Made by a program: the position numbers and the translations under genes
Notes under the pieces: generated by a model
The model's database searches: none
Told to the model about the DNA's origin: nothing
The model's input: the letters and a program-made list of their open reading frames with translations, nothing else
Assembly (NCBI RefSeq): GCF_035621135.1
Contig: NZ_CP141728.1
Location: forward strand, 2,542,001-2,606,000
DNA from: Sinanaerobacter sp. ZZT-01
Lineage (GTDB): Bacteria; Bacillota; Clostridia; Peptostreptococcales; Anaerovoracaceae
DNA length: 64,000 nucleotides
Direction of reading: 5' to 3'
Part shown: positions 8,389-16,796 of the stretch, piece after piece
Layout of the letters: each line of letters opens with the position of its first letter
How positions within the stretch are numbered: the stretch's first letter is position 1

Positions 8389-8768
8389 ATTATGAAACCT
8401 TTCAAAGCAGGTTGGAAGCGAATGTATCATGTTGTTTCTAAATATATTTTCTATGTTTGGAAATATAATATTGCAAATTAAATCATTTATCCGATTGGTA
8501 CTTGCGCAGTCAAGTTATTTTCTAATTCTACAGGCTATTTTTTCTTTTTTAAATATATTTACGCAAATGGGTCTGTGTGCGCGTGAACGGGAATAATAAA
8601 GGGGATAGAATTTATTTATATAACAAAGTTATTTTTATTATATCTAAAATGATATATAATTTTTTTGAGAAAATTGGAAATACGATCATGATACTGCTGC
8701 GTCTGTGAAGAATCGGGCAATAATCTGGATTGAGTGGACCAAAACATAGGAAATAGGAAGGCGAAGCT
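8389..8768. other. AT-rich gap with one hydrophobic small open frame
   Basis: A 380-bp stretch with no gene of normal size. It holds a 55-codon frame at 8429-8596 (ATG to TAA), whose product would be a hydrophobic peptide with two probable membrane helices and a charged end (CARERE). No good ribosome binding site precedes it (the nearest, GGAAG, is over 10 nt away), so I do not call it a gene. The rest is AT-rich, with no clear promoter for the next gene. Confidence 0.4.
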
Positions 8769-9266
8769 ATGAAGATATTAATTGATGCGGATGGATGTCC
8801 GGTTGTTGATATAACCGTGCAGATGGCGAAGAAATATCAAATAGAATGTATCCTTTTATGCGATACATCCCATTTTTTTGAGAGAGACGGAGCTGAGGCG
8901 ATTATTGTTGCAAAAGGGCCTGACAGTGTTGATTTTGCACTGGTGAACTTAGTGAATAAGGGTGACGTAGTGATCACGCAGGATTACGGTCTGGCTGCAA
9001 TGTGCCTGGCGAAAGGGGCACTTCCAATCAGTCAAAATGGAATGATTTACAGTAAAGATAATATGGACGCATTATTAATGCAGAGGCATAATTTAAGAAA
9101 AATACGCATGGCCGGAGGCCGACATAAAGGAATGACGAAAAGATCAAAAGAGCAGAATCAAGAGTTTGAGGCGGTTTTGAAAAGTGTACTGGAAGGCAAA
9201 CGAAAGAAGGAAGAAAACAATGATCGTTTCACAGGGAAAGAATTTTATAGAAAAACTACAAGGTAA
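8769..9266 (+). CDS. YaiI/YqxD family protein (DUF188)
   Basis: A 165-residue protein starting MKILIDADGCPVVD, the signature of the YaiI/YqxD family, whose fold resembles PIN-like nucleases; the conserved aspartates (DADGCP, then TQDYGLAAMCLAKGA) would form the metal site. Also typical is the KGMTKRSKEQ segment. No cellular role is established. The start has an AGGAAG-type site 8 nt upstream. The last codons form half of a 7-bp hairpin (CAAGGTA/TACCTTG), possibly a weak terminator. Confidence 0.88.
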   Translation: MKILIDADGCPVVDITVQMAKKYQIECILLCDTSHFFERDGAEAIIVAKGPDSVDFALVNLVNKGDVVITQDYGLAAMCLAKGALPISQNGMIYSKDNMDALLMQRHNLRKIRMAGGRHKGMTKRSKEQNQEFEAVLKSVLEGKRKKEENNDRFTGKEFYRKTTR

Positions 9267-9317
9267 GACTGACGAATAAATACCTTGAGAAATACTATTT
9301 GTTTATGATTTATTAAT

Positions 9318-9346
9318 TTGACAATACTGTGAAAAGAGTGGAGAAT
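9318..9346 (+). promoter_or_regulatory. Candidate promoter of sppA
   Basis: A consensus TTGACA followed 17 bp later by GAGAAT, a weak -10 hexamer, 30 bp before the sppA start codon. Confidence 0.4.
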
Positions 9347-9376
9347 AAAGATACAATATCGAAAAAGGAGATTATT

Positions 9377-10426
9377 ATGGAAACAAATATGGGAAGTAGT
9401 GAGAATAGTGTACAAAGAACGATGGTATTGCCAGAAAAGCCACGAAAGAGAAGAATAGGATTGTGGATTTTTCTTGGCATTTTGGCGTTATTTTTCTTGA
9501 TTGTACTGATTGCATTTTTTTTCAGAGATGATTCGGATTATTCGTATGCTATTAATGAACCCTACATTGCTACCGTTTATGTTGAAGGAACGATTGCTTC
9601 CTCGAATGTAGATTCTTTAGGTCTCGCGACCGGTTATCAGCATAGTTGGACGTTGGATCAATTAGATTACCTGATGGCGGATGAAAACAATAAGGGCTTG
9701 GTAGTATTTGTCGATTCACCGGGAGGCGGCGTTTATGAAAGTGATGAATTATATTTAAAAATAAAAGAATACCAACAAAATACAAAAAATCCAGTTTATG
9801 CGATGATGGGGAATATGGCAGCATCAGGCGGATATTATATTTCGGCACCTGCTGATAAAATTTATGCGAATCGCAATACTTGGACGGGTTCTATCGGTGT
9901 AACAATGGGGTCACTTTTCGATGTTTCTGAGCTTTTAGAGAAATATGGAATAAAAGTAAATACACTTACTTCAGGCGCAAATAAAGCAATGGGAAGCCCT
10001 GTAGAACCAATGACAGAAGAGCAGCGCGCTATTTTTCAGTCGTTAATAGATGAAGCATATGAGCAGTTTACAGGTATCGTTTCAGAGGAACGTGATATCC
10101 CGATGGCGGATACTAAAAAGCTTGCAGATGGAAGAATTTACACAGCAAAGCAGGCATTAAAACTAAATCTTGTAGATGCGATTGGCACATATGATCAGGC
10201 ATTAACGGATATGCGCACTACTTATGATTTGATGAATTGCAAGCAGGTTGATGTGGTTTATAAAAATAACTCTTTATTTGGAAGTCTGCTGGCTGAAAGC
10301 GGTGTGTCTAATCTATTGTCATCAATGATAAAGTTAAAAGGACAGAGCGACGTGACCGAGGTATTAAGCTTGGTGAATGACCATAAGGAGCTTCCGGTCA
10401 GCTATTTATGCGATTACTTAAAATAG
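9377..10426 (+). CDS. sppA: Signal peptide peptidase SppA
   Basis: A 349-residue membrane-bound serine protease of family S49 that degrades leftover signal peptides. It has a basic N-terminus (KPRKRR), one transmembrane segment (about residues 31-51), and an extracellular protease domain. The nucleophile lies in MAASGGYYIS; the general-base lysine is probably in SGANKAMGSP. GSIGVTMG is also conserved. The start was set at ATG 9377, 6 nt after AAGGAG; a GTG at 9329 would add 16 residues but overlaps the promoter. The decarboxylase gene begins 10 nt after its stop. Confidence 0.94.
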   Translation: METNMGSSENSVQRTMVLPEKPRKRRIGLWIFLGILALFFLIVLIAFFFRDDSDYSYAINEPYIATVYVEGTIASSNVDSLGLATGYQHSWTLDQLDYLMADENNKGLVVFVDSPGGGVYESDELYLKIKEYQQNTKNPVYAMMGNMAASGGYYISAPADKIYANRNTWTGSIGVTMGSLFDVSELLEKYGIKVNTLTSGANKAMGSPVEPMTEEQRAIFQSLIDEAYEQFTGIVSEERDIPMADTKKLADGRIYTAKQALKLNLVDAIGTYDQALTDMRTTYDLMNCKQVDVVYKNNSLFGSLLAESGVSNLLSSMIKLKGQSDVTEVLSLVNDHKELPVSYLCDYLK

Positions 10427-10436
10427 AGGTTTGTGC

Positions 10437-11915
10437 ATGAATGAAAAAATAATAACGCAAAAAAAGATGCCCTTGCTGGATGCAATTGAGAAATATAATA
10501 AGAAAAAACCAGCCTATTTTTGCACTCCGGGACATCGCTATGAAAAAGGAGTTAATCTGCGTTTTCGAAAGCTTGTGGGAGATGCAGTCTTTTCTTTTGA
10601 TTTGACAGAAACTCCTTATACGGATGACCTTCATAATGCGATGGGAGCAATTTGGGAGGCAGAGGAATTAGCGAGAAAAAGTTTTGGAGCCGATGATACA
10701 CATTTTCTCATCAACGGTACAACTTGCGGCAACCAGGCAATGATTTTGTCGGCTGCATTTGAGGGTGAGAAGATCGCAATACCGAGAAATGCCCATAAAT
10801 CAGTCCTGATGGGATTAATTTTAAGCGGGGCAGAACCAATCTACCTGATGCCTGAAATTTCTCAGGACACAGGACTTTTGGGAGGGATTACAACCGAAAG
10901 TGTAGAAGAAATGTTTGCAGAAAATCCGGATTGTAAAGGTGTATTGGTCGTCAGCCCAACTTATTATGGTATATGCAGTGATTTAAGCAGCATTGCTGCA
11001 ATCTGCCATAAAAGGGATGCTGTGCTTTTAGTAGATGAAGCACACGGAGCACATTGTTACTTTTCTGATTTGCTTCCAAAAGGAGCATTAGAGCAGGGGG
11101 CAGATATGTGTGCACAAAGTATTCATAAAGTGGCAGGGGCGTTGACACAGAGCTCGATGCTTCATGTAAAATCCAAATTAATTGATCAGCAGCGTGTAGA
11201 TGCAAATCTGCACTTAGTGCAGAGCACAAGTCCTTCGTATTTACTCATGGCTTCATTGGACGCGGCTAGATACGATCTGGAAAATAAGGGGAAAGCTTTG
11301 ATTTCTAAAGCAGTAGAGCTTGCAGAATACGTAAGAGCTGCGTTAAAACCCATTAGAGGGATTCGGTGTATTGGCCGAGAAATTGTTGGCACAGCCGGTA
11401 TTAACGATCTGGATATTACCCGTTTAACAATCAGCGCATTTGAGCTGGGGCTGAGCGGGTATTGCTTAAAAGATATCTTATTTGAAGAATATAATTGTGA
11501 TGTCGAACTTGCAGATGACAAAAACATTTTGGCAATTATCACTTTTGCAAATACAAAAGAGGATATGGATCAGCTTTTAAATGCTTTATCCTGCATCGCC
11601 GCTATGCATCAAGATGGAGAACCTGTTATACGCCATGAGATATTTCCGGCAAGTCCCGAACAGGTGCTTTCACCCAGAAAGGCATATTTTTCTCGAAAAG
11701 AGGATGTTGAATGGAAAGATGCAGTTGGAAGAATTGCAGGAGAATTAATTGCGCCGTATCCACCGGGGATTCCGGTTATTTATCCTGGTGAACGCATGAG
11801 TCAAGAAATCTGGGATTTTATTGAAGAATATCGAATTCATAAAAGACATTTTCATGGACCGGCGGATAGTAAATTAAGATACTTTAAGGTGATTAAGGAT
11901 GAATCAGATGATTAA
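10437..11915 (+). CDS. Orn/Lys/Arg decarboxylase (aminotransferase-fold, SpeA/YaaO type)
   Basis: A 492-residue PLP-dependent basic amino acid decarboxylase. The N-terminal major domain contains GTTCGNQA, the DEAHGAH segment whose aspartate binds the PLP ring nitrogen, and SIHKVAGALTQSSML with the PLP lysine near residue 230; the C-terminal domain ends with the PPGIPVIYPGE segment typical of the family. The product would be a polyamine or its precursor (agmatine, cadaverine or putrescine); which substrate is used cannot be read from the sequence. Start ATG 10437 is 6 nt after AGAGGT; an in-frame TTG lies 6 nt earlier without spacing. It is probably co-transcribed with sppA. Confidence 0.92.
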   Translation: MNEKIITQKKMPLLDAIEKYNKKKPAYFCTPGHRYEKGVNLRFRKLVGDAVFSFDLTETPYTDDLHNAMGAIWEAEELARKSFGADDTHFLINGTTCGNQAMILSAAFEGEKIAIPRNAHKSVLMGLILSGAEPIYLMPEISQDTGLLGGITTESVEEMFAENPDCKGVLVVSPTYYGICSDLSSIAAICHKRDAVLLVDEAHGAHCYFSDLLPKGALEQGADMCAQSIHKVAGALTQSSMLHVKSKLIDQQRVDANLHLVQSTSPSYLLMASLDAARYDLENKGKALISKAVELAEYVRAALKPIRGIRCIGREIVGTAGINDLDITRLTISAFELGLSGYCLKDILFEEYNCDVELADDKNILAIITFANTKEDMDQLLNALSCIAAMHQDGEPVIRHEIFPASPEQVLSPRKAYFSRKEDVEWKDAVGRIAGELIAPYPPGIPVIYPGERMSQEIWDFIEEYRIHKRHFHGPADSKLRYFKVIKDESDD

Positions 11916-11974
11916 ATTGATTTAAAGGATTAGTCTAAAAATGTAATGTAACGAATGCCTGTAAATCAATAGAG

Positions 11975-12009
11975 AAAGGGTGTTAAGTTTATTACTTGAC
12001 ATCCTTTTT
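11975..12009 (+). terminator. Terminator whose 3' arm contains the ylxM-ffh promoter -35 box
   Basis: AAAGGGTGTTAAGT pairs with ACTTGACATCCTTT (two G-U pairs) around a 5-nt loop, ending in TTTTT. It closes the decarboxylase transcript. The right arm contains the TTGACA of the next promoter. Confidence 0.75.
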
Positions 12010-12024
12010 GTTTTATGCTATGCT
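11996..12024 (+). promoter_or_regulatory. Promoter of the ylxM-ffh-rpsP operon
   Basis: TTGACA and TATGCT at exactly 17 bp spacing, 30 nt before the ylxM start codon. A strong housekeeping sigma-factor promoter. Confidence 0.8.
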
Positions 12025-12054
12025 TTACCATGTTGTATCAAAGGAGGACAGAAT

Positions 12055-12411
12055 ATGTTTGATAAGATCATAGAAGTCAGCATGCTATATGATTTTTACG
12101 GGCAATTGCTTTCTGAAAAACAGAGAACCTATTTTGAGCTTTATCACGAAGACAATTATTCTTTATCAGAGATCGGGCAAGAATATAATATAAGCCGACA
12201 AGGCGTATATGATGTTGTTAAAAAAGCAGAAAAGGCACTTTATAATTTTGAAAAGAAGTTAGGACTGGTTCAAAAATTTCTTGATACACAAAATGCCTTA
12301 CATCAAATTGACCAAGTAATTGAGGCATTAATTTTTGAAAATAGTAAAAATACAAAGTTAGTGTGCAATCTGACACAGATTCGCAGCACGATAGGTAAAT
12401 TAAACGATTAA
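12055..12411 (+). CDS. ylxM: YlxM family helix-turn-helix protein
   Basis: A 118-residue protein with a sigma-70 region-4-like helix-turn-helix (YSLSEIGQEYNISRQGVYDV, about residues 37-56) and a helical tail. YlxM is almost always next to ffh and has been linked to the signal recognition particle. The start ATG 12055 is 7 nt after AAGGAGG; longer in-frame starts would run through the promoter. ffh follows after 42 bp. Confidence 0.9.
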   Translation: MFDKIIEVSMLYDFYGQLLSEKQRTYFELYHEDNYSLSEIGQEYNISRQGVYDVVKKAEKALYNFEKKLGLVQKFLDTQNALHQIDQVIEALIFENSKNTKLVCNLTQIRSTIGKLND

Positions 12412-12453
12412 AATAAAACAGGAGCATTCAATACAAGATACAGGAGTAATACA

Positions 12454-13785
12454 ATGGCATTTGAAGGTCTTTCGGAAAAATTACAAGGCGTATTTAAAAA
12501 GCTTAAGGGAAAAGGCGTTTTGTCGGAATCGGACATTAATGAAGCAATGCGGGAAGTAAAACTGGCTTTGCTTGAAGCTGATGTAAACTTTAAGGTCGTA
12601 AAAGATTTTGTTTCCAAAGTTAAGGAAAAAGCATTGGGACAGGATGTCTTGGAGAGTTTGACACCTGCACAGCAAGTGATTAAAATTGTTAACGATGAAT
12701 TGATTGAATTGCTTGGCGGTACCAATAGCAAGCTGACATTTTCCCCACGTGGATTTACCGTTATTTTAATGGCAGGTTTGCAGGGTACTGGTAAAACGAC
12801 GACCTGCGGTAAGCTTGCCAGTTATTTAAAGAAAAACGGAAAAAAACCGATGCTTGCAGCCTGTGATATTTACCGTCCTGCGGCGATTGATCAATTAGAA
12901 ATAGTCGGAAAAACAGTAGATGTGCCGGTTTTTACAATGAGAGAGTGCAGCGATGCGGTGCTCATTGCAGAAAAAGCCGTGAAAGAAGCGGAATACAAAG
13001 GGCACGACGTTCTTATTTTGGACACAGCGGGGCGTTTGCACATTGATGAAACCTTGATGGATGAATTGGTTTCTATTAAGAAAAAAACAAGACCGCATGA
13101 AATTTTGCTGGTTGTGGATGCTATGACCGGACAAGATGCGGTAAATGCGGCAAAAGCCTTTAATGAAGCATTGGGAATTGACGGAATTGTCATGACAAAG
13201 CTGGATGGTGACACACGAGGTGGTGCGGCACTTTCTGCAAAGTCCGTTACTGGAAAACCGATCAAATTCATGGGTATGGGTGAAAAACTAGATGCTTTAG
13301 AACCTTTCCACCCGGAGCGTATGGCATCACGAATTCTTGGCATGGGCGATATGATGAGCCTGATTGAAAAAGCACAAGAAAGCTTTGACGAGAAAAAGGC
13401 TGAAGAATTAGAAAAGAAAATGAAGAAAAACGAATTTACCCTGGAGGATTTTTTAGAGCAGTTTGGGCAAGTTCGTAAAATGGGCGGTTTGGCTAAAATT
13501 ATGGATATGATGCCCGGCATGGGCGGTAAAGTAAACGATTCGGATATTGATCAAGGCGAGAAGGAATTAATGTATATGGAGGCGATCATTCAATCCATGA
13601 CAAAGGAAGAGAGAAAAAATCCTTCTATTCTGAATGCCAGCCGAAGAAAACGCATTGCTGCTGGAGCCGGTGTTACGGTAAATCGTATTAATAACTTGAT
13701 TAAGAAATATCAGGACACCAAGAAACTGATGAAACAGTTTGCAGGACCTAAATTTAAGAGAAACCGTATGTTTAAAGGGTTTTAA
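12454..13785 (+). CDS. ffh: Signal recognition particle protein Ffh
   Basis: A 443-residue SRP54 homologue that binds 4.5S/6S-type SRP RNA and signal sequences and targets ribosomes to FtsY. It has an N domain (about 1-85), a GTPase G domain with GLQGTGKTTT (P-loop), DTAGRLHID and TKLDGDTRGG, and a methionine-rich M domain from about residue 300. Length is normal for the family. It belongs to the ylxM operon. Confidence 0.97.
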   Translation: MAFEGLSEKLQGVFKKLKGKGVLSESDINEAMREVKLALLEADVNFKVVKDFVSKVKEKALGQDVLESLTPAQQVIKIVNDELIELLGGTNSKLTFSPRGFTVILMAGLQGTGKTTTCGKLASYLKKNGKKPMLAACDIYRPAAIDQLEIVGKTVDVPVFTMRECSDAVLIAEKAVKEAEYKGHDVLILDTAGRLHIDETLMDELVSIKKKTRPHEILLVVDAMTGQDAVNAAKAFNEALGIDGIVMTKLDGDTRGGAALSAKSVTGKPIKFMGMGEKLDALEPFHPERMASRILGMGDMMSLIEKAQESFDEKKAEELEKKMKKNEFTLEDFLEQFGQVRKMGGLAKIMDMMPGMGGKVNDSDIDQGEKELMYMEAIIQSMTKEERKNPSILNASRRKRIAAGAGVTVNRINNLIKKYQDTKKLMKQFAGPKFKRNRMFKGF

Positions 13786-13808
13786 TGAAAAATATGAAGG
13801 CCATAATG

Positions 13809-13825
13809 CTTGCAATTTTTGCAAG
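13809..13825 (+). other. Small hairpin between ffh and rpsP
   Basis: A perfect 7-bp stem, CTTGCAA/TTGCAAG, with a 3-nt loop, in the 76-bp gap between the two genes. There is no T run, so it is more likely an RNA processing or stability element than a terminator. Confidence 0.5.
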
Positions 13826-13861
13826 ATGGTAGATACAATTTAACACAAGGAGGTGGAATAA

Positions 13862-14107
13862 ATGGCAGTTAAAATTAGATTAAAGAGAATGGGTGCAAAC
13901 AAGAAGCCTTTCTACAGAGTAGTGGTTGCAGACTCTCGTTCACCAAGAGATGGAAAATTCATTGAAGAAATTGGTTACTACAATCCGCTTGTAGATCCTG
14001 CTGATATTAAGATTGATGCAGAGAAAGCTAAGAAATGGATTGGAACTGGAGCACAGCCTACAGAAACCGTAAGAAGTCTTTTCAAGAAGTCTGGTATTAT
14101 TGAATAA
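13862..14107 (+). CDS. rpsP: 30S ribosomal protein S16
   Basis: An 81-residue S16 with the typical start [19 protein letters not shown] and the [11 protein letters not shown] motif. An AGGAGGTG ribosome binding site precedes the ATG. It lies in the ffh-rpsP-khpA-rimM-trmD order that is widespread in Firmicutes. Confidence 0.98.
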   Translation: MAVKIRLKRMGANKKPFYRVVVADSRSPRDGKFIEEIGYYNPLVDPADIKIDAEKAKKWIGTGAQPTETVRSLFKKSGIIE

Positions 14108-14124
14108 GAAAGCGGTGAATTGTT

Positions 14125-14355
14125 ATGGTGGAACTAGTAGAAGCGATTGCAAAAGCACTCGTTGATGATCCGGAAGCAGTAGAAGTCAAGGAAGTTCAAG
14201 GACGTCAGGCAATCGTAATCGAACTGAAGGTTGCTCCGGATGACATGGGTAAGGTTATCGGTAAGCAGGGAAGGATCGCAAAGGCGCTTCGTACTGTTGT
14301 AAAAGCCGCAGCAACCAAATCAAATAAAAAAGTAATTGTAGAAATTATGCAATAA
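14125..14355 (+). CDS. khpA: KH domain RNA-binding protein KhpA
   Basis: A 76-residue single KH domain (YlqC family). The RNA-binding GxxG loop is GKQG in MGKVIGKQGRIAKALRT. KhpA pairs with KhpB (Jag/EloR) in other Firmicutes and affects cell elongation and RNA binding. It starts 17 bp after rpsP. Confidence 0.95.
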   Translation: MVELVEAIAKALVDDPEAVEVKEVQGRQAIVIELKVAPDDMGKVIGKQGRIAKALRTVVKAAATKSNKKVIVEIMQ

Positions 14356-14387
14356 AAAGTATATTGATTCTAGAGTACTGCAGAAAC

Positions 14388-14442
14388 GGGGCTGTCTGAA
14401 AAACGAAATGACAAACATGTCGATTGGTTTTAAGGCGGCTCC
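14388..14442 (+). other. Stem-loop in the khpA-rimM gap
   Basis: GGGGCTGTC can pair with GGCGGCTCC (9 bp including three G-U pairs) around an inner hairpin GACA/TGTC. It sits in an unusually long (124 bp) gap inside the operon and lacks a T run. It may be an attenuator or processing site; no known family was recognised. Confidence 0.4.
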
Positions 14443-14479
14443 TTATTGTATACAAGTAAAAAAATGAGAGGACTTAAGC

Positions 14480-14980
14480 ATGAAGGACAGAATTACCTTG
14501 GGTCAAATCACAAGTGCAGTTGGCATTAAAGGGGAAGTGCGGGTATTTCCTTATACGGATTCGATGGAACGTTTTTCACAAATTAAAACATTACAGATTG
14601 AAGAACAAGAATATACAATTGAGCGGGTCAGCTATCGAAAAAACATGGTTGTTTTGAAATTGGAGGGAATTACAGACCGCAATCTTGCAGAGCAGCAAAA
14701 AGGGAAAAAATTATATTTAAATAAGGAAGATATGTGGGAAATACCAGAGGATACCTATTTTGTTTCTGATCTTTTGGGGATGACTGTTTTCAATGAAAAG
14801 GGCGAAACGATTGGAATGTTGGTTGATGTGATACAAAATAGTGCGCAGGGTCTGTATCAAGTTGAGATGCAGAGTGGATATAGATTTTTAATCCCCGCTG
14901 TCAAAGAATTTATTCTGTCTGTATGCATAGAAGAAAAAACAATGATGGTGCGATTAATCGAAGGCTTGGTGGAACTATGA
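14480..14980 (+). CDS. rimM: Ribosome maturation factor RimM
   Basis: A 166-residue 16S rRNA processing protein. The N-terminal RimM domain begins ITLGQITSAVGIKGEVRVFP; the C-terminal PRC-barrel is recognised by TYFVSDLLGMTVFNEKGE and YRFLIPAVKEFI. It binds S19 during 30S assembly. Its stop overlaps the trmD start (ATGA), indicating coupled translation. Confidence 0.96.
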   Translation: MKDRITLGQITSAVGIKGEVRVFPYTDSMERFSQIKTLQIEEQEYTIERVSYRKNMVVLKLEGITDRNLAEQQKGKKLYLNKEDMWEIPEDTYFVSDLLGMTVFNEKGETIGMLVDVIQNSAQGLYQVEMQSGYRFLIPAVKEFILSVCIEEKTMMVRLIEGLVEL

Positions 14981-15723
14981 AAATTGATGTGCTGACATTA
15001 TTTCCAGAAATGTTCTTACCGGTTACCGAGCATAGTATTTTAGGTAGAGCAAAGGAAAATCAGATTCTGGATATTCGATTGACAAATATCCGAGATTATA
15101 GCTTGGACAAGCATAAAAAAACTGACGACTACCCTTTTGGAGGAGGTGCTGGCATGGTTATGTCGGCCGATCCTGTTTTTCGATCATTAGAAGCCATTCA
15201 AGCAAAAGGAAAGCGGATGATATACATGTCTCCACGTGGGCGGATTCTTGATCATACATTGATTCAAGAACTCTCACAGGAGCCGGAGCTCATCTTGTTA
15301 TGCGGACATTATGAAGGAATTGATCAGAGGATTTTAGATTATTGGAATATGGAGGAAGTTTCCGTAGGAGACTATATTTTAACCGGAGGGGAATTGCCGG
15401 CAATGATTTTAATTGATGCGGTGGCCCGATTTATTCCAGAAGTTCTTGGCAGCAGTGATGCAAATGTGGAAGAATCCATTTACAGCGGTTTATTGGAATA
15501 TCCGCAATATACAAAACCGAGAAACTATATGGGACTGGAAGTCCCGAGTGTTTTGGTATCTGGAAACCATAAGAAAATTCATTTGTGGAAGCTTCAAAAA
15601 TCCCTGGAAATAACAAAAGAGAGAAGACCGGATTTATGGGATTCTTTTATGGAAAAAAGTGGTGCACTGACAAAAGAAGAAAAGGTGATTTTACAGCAGC
15701 TTTTAGAGTCGGAAGACTTGTAG
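14977..15723 (+). CDS. trmD: tRNA (guanine-37-N1)-methyltransferase TrmD
   Basis: A 248-residue SPOUT methyltransferase that makes m1G37 and so prevents frameshifting. The deep trefoil knot is marked by LLCGHYEGIDQR and SVGDYILTGGELPAMILID. The start at ATG 14977, overlapping the rimM stop, gives the normal MKIDVLTLFPEMF N-terminus. rplS, which normally follows, is not here. Confidence 0.97.
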   Translation: MKIDVLTLFPEMFLPVTEHSILGRAKENQILDIRLTNIRDYSLDKHKKTDDYPFGGGAGMVMSADPVFRSLEAIQAKGKRMIYMSPRGRILDHTLIQELSQEPELILLCGHYEGIDQRILDYWNMEEVSVGDYILTGGELPAMILIDAVARFIPEVLGSSDANVEESIYSGLLEYPQYTKPRNYMGLEVPSVLVSGNHKKIHLWKLQKSLEITKERRPDLWDSFMEKSGALTKEEKVILQQLLESEDL

Positions 15724-15779
15724 AAGCAAATGTTTTATTATATAATAAATAAAAAACATAAGTATTGAGGAAGAAGACT

Positions 15780-16772
15780 ATGGCAAAGAAAAAAAACAAC
15801 AGGAAAAGCCGTTTGATTTTGTTATTTTTCATTGCAGTCTTTGTTTTATTTGTCATCATATATATACTCCCCTCCGTGTCGGATGTCTTTAGAAGGACTT
15901 ATGTTGCAGAATATGGTGGCATACAGGTAAGCGACAAAGTGACTTGCTATATTGTAAGAGAAGAGACCGTATATTTTGCAAATCGTTCCGGCACCATTCA
16001 ATATTATTTAGGCGAAGGAACTAAAGTTAGAAAAAATACGAAGGTACTAGATATTTCAGCAGGAAGCGCAGAATATGAAGAGACAAAATATACGAAGATT
16101 TTGGATCGTATTCAAGGACAAGGCGTCACACCGGAACAATATGTGAGCAGCAATAATGGCTTGGTAAGCTATTATTTAGATGGATATGAAGCTTTGTTTC
16201 AACCGGATACCATGAAAGATTTAAGAAAAAAGCAACTCAAAGGATTGGAAATGGGTCTTGAAAATGTGACAAGAACTACGACATTAGCGAATGAACCCTT
16301 ATTTAAAATTGTCAATAATAATGTCTGGTATGCAATTTGCTGGGTGGATGAAAAAAATATTGTCAAATATAAAGAAGGAAGAACGGTTACATTGCAGTTG
16401 CCTTTGGATGATGTAAATGGGCAGACGTTAGATATTATTGATGATGATGGCAGTTATATGGTTATTTTAAAATTTAATCGGTATTACGAAGATTTACCGC
16501 GAATCCGTAAAATAGAGGCGAATGTGATTACCGAGGATTATAAAGGATTGATTATTCCAAACCGCTGTATTACATCAGAAGATGGCAAGCCGGGAGTATA
16601 TATTAAGGGTGTAGGAGGAGACAGTATTTTCCGACCAATCAAGGCAATAAGCAGTGACGGAGAGTATTCCCTTGTAGAAAATTCTTATTTTTACGAGGAA
16701 ACGGAAGAGGGATCTGTTCGAGTTAAGACAATTGATGTGTATGACGAAATATTAACAAGCGGAAAACCGTAA
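15780..16772 (+). CDS. HlyD-like membrane protein
   Basis: A 330-residue protein with a very basic N-terminus (KKKNNRKSR), one membrane helix (about residues 12-33), and an extracytoplasmic region that looks like the biotinyl-lipoyl/barrel-sandwich part of HlyD-type adaptors (GTIQYYLGEGTKVRKNTKVLDI near 80). There is no partner transporter; instead it sits between trmD and the division genes yggS-sepF, 24 bp before yggS. Similar HlyD-family proteins occur at this position in other Clostridia. A role in envelope or division is inferred from context only. The start was set at ATG 15780, 6 nt after GAGGAAG; an in-frame TTG is at 15765. Confidence 0.75.
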   Translation: MAKKKNNRKSRLILLFFIAVFVLFVIIYILPSVSDVFRRTYVAEYGGIQVSDKVTCYIVREETVYFANRSGTIQYYLGEGTKVRKNTKVLDISAGSAEYEETKYTKILDRIQGQGVTPEQYVSSNNGLVSYYLDGYEALFQPDTMKDLRKKQLKGLEMGLENVTRTTTLANEPLFKIVNNNVWYAICWVDEKNIVKYKEGRTVTLQLPLDDVNGQTLDIIDDDGSYMVILKFNRYYEDLPRIRKIEANVITEDYKGLIIPNRCITSEDGKPGVYIKGVGGDSIFRPIKAISSDGEYSLVENSYFYEETEEGSVRVKTIDVYDEILTSGKP

Positions 16773-16796
16773 AAACCATTGGGGGAGGTCTTACAA

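Noticed and set aside
9259-9287. A CAAGGTA/TACCTTG hairpin at the end of the YaiI gene as a terminator
   Set aside because: Only 7 bp, with no T run, and its left arm lies over the stop codon; too weak to call.
12891-13520. A 209-codon open frame on the minus strand inside ffh
   Set aside because: It is the shadow of a strongly coding, conserved gene; the translation is Ser/Phe-rich with no motif and no ribosome binding site.
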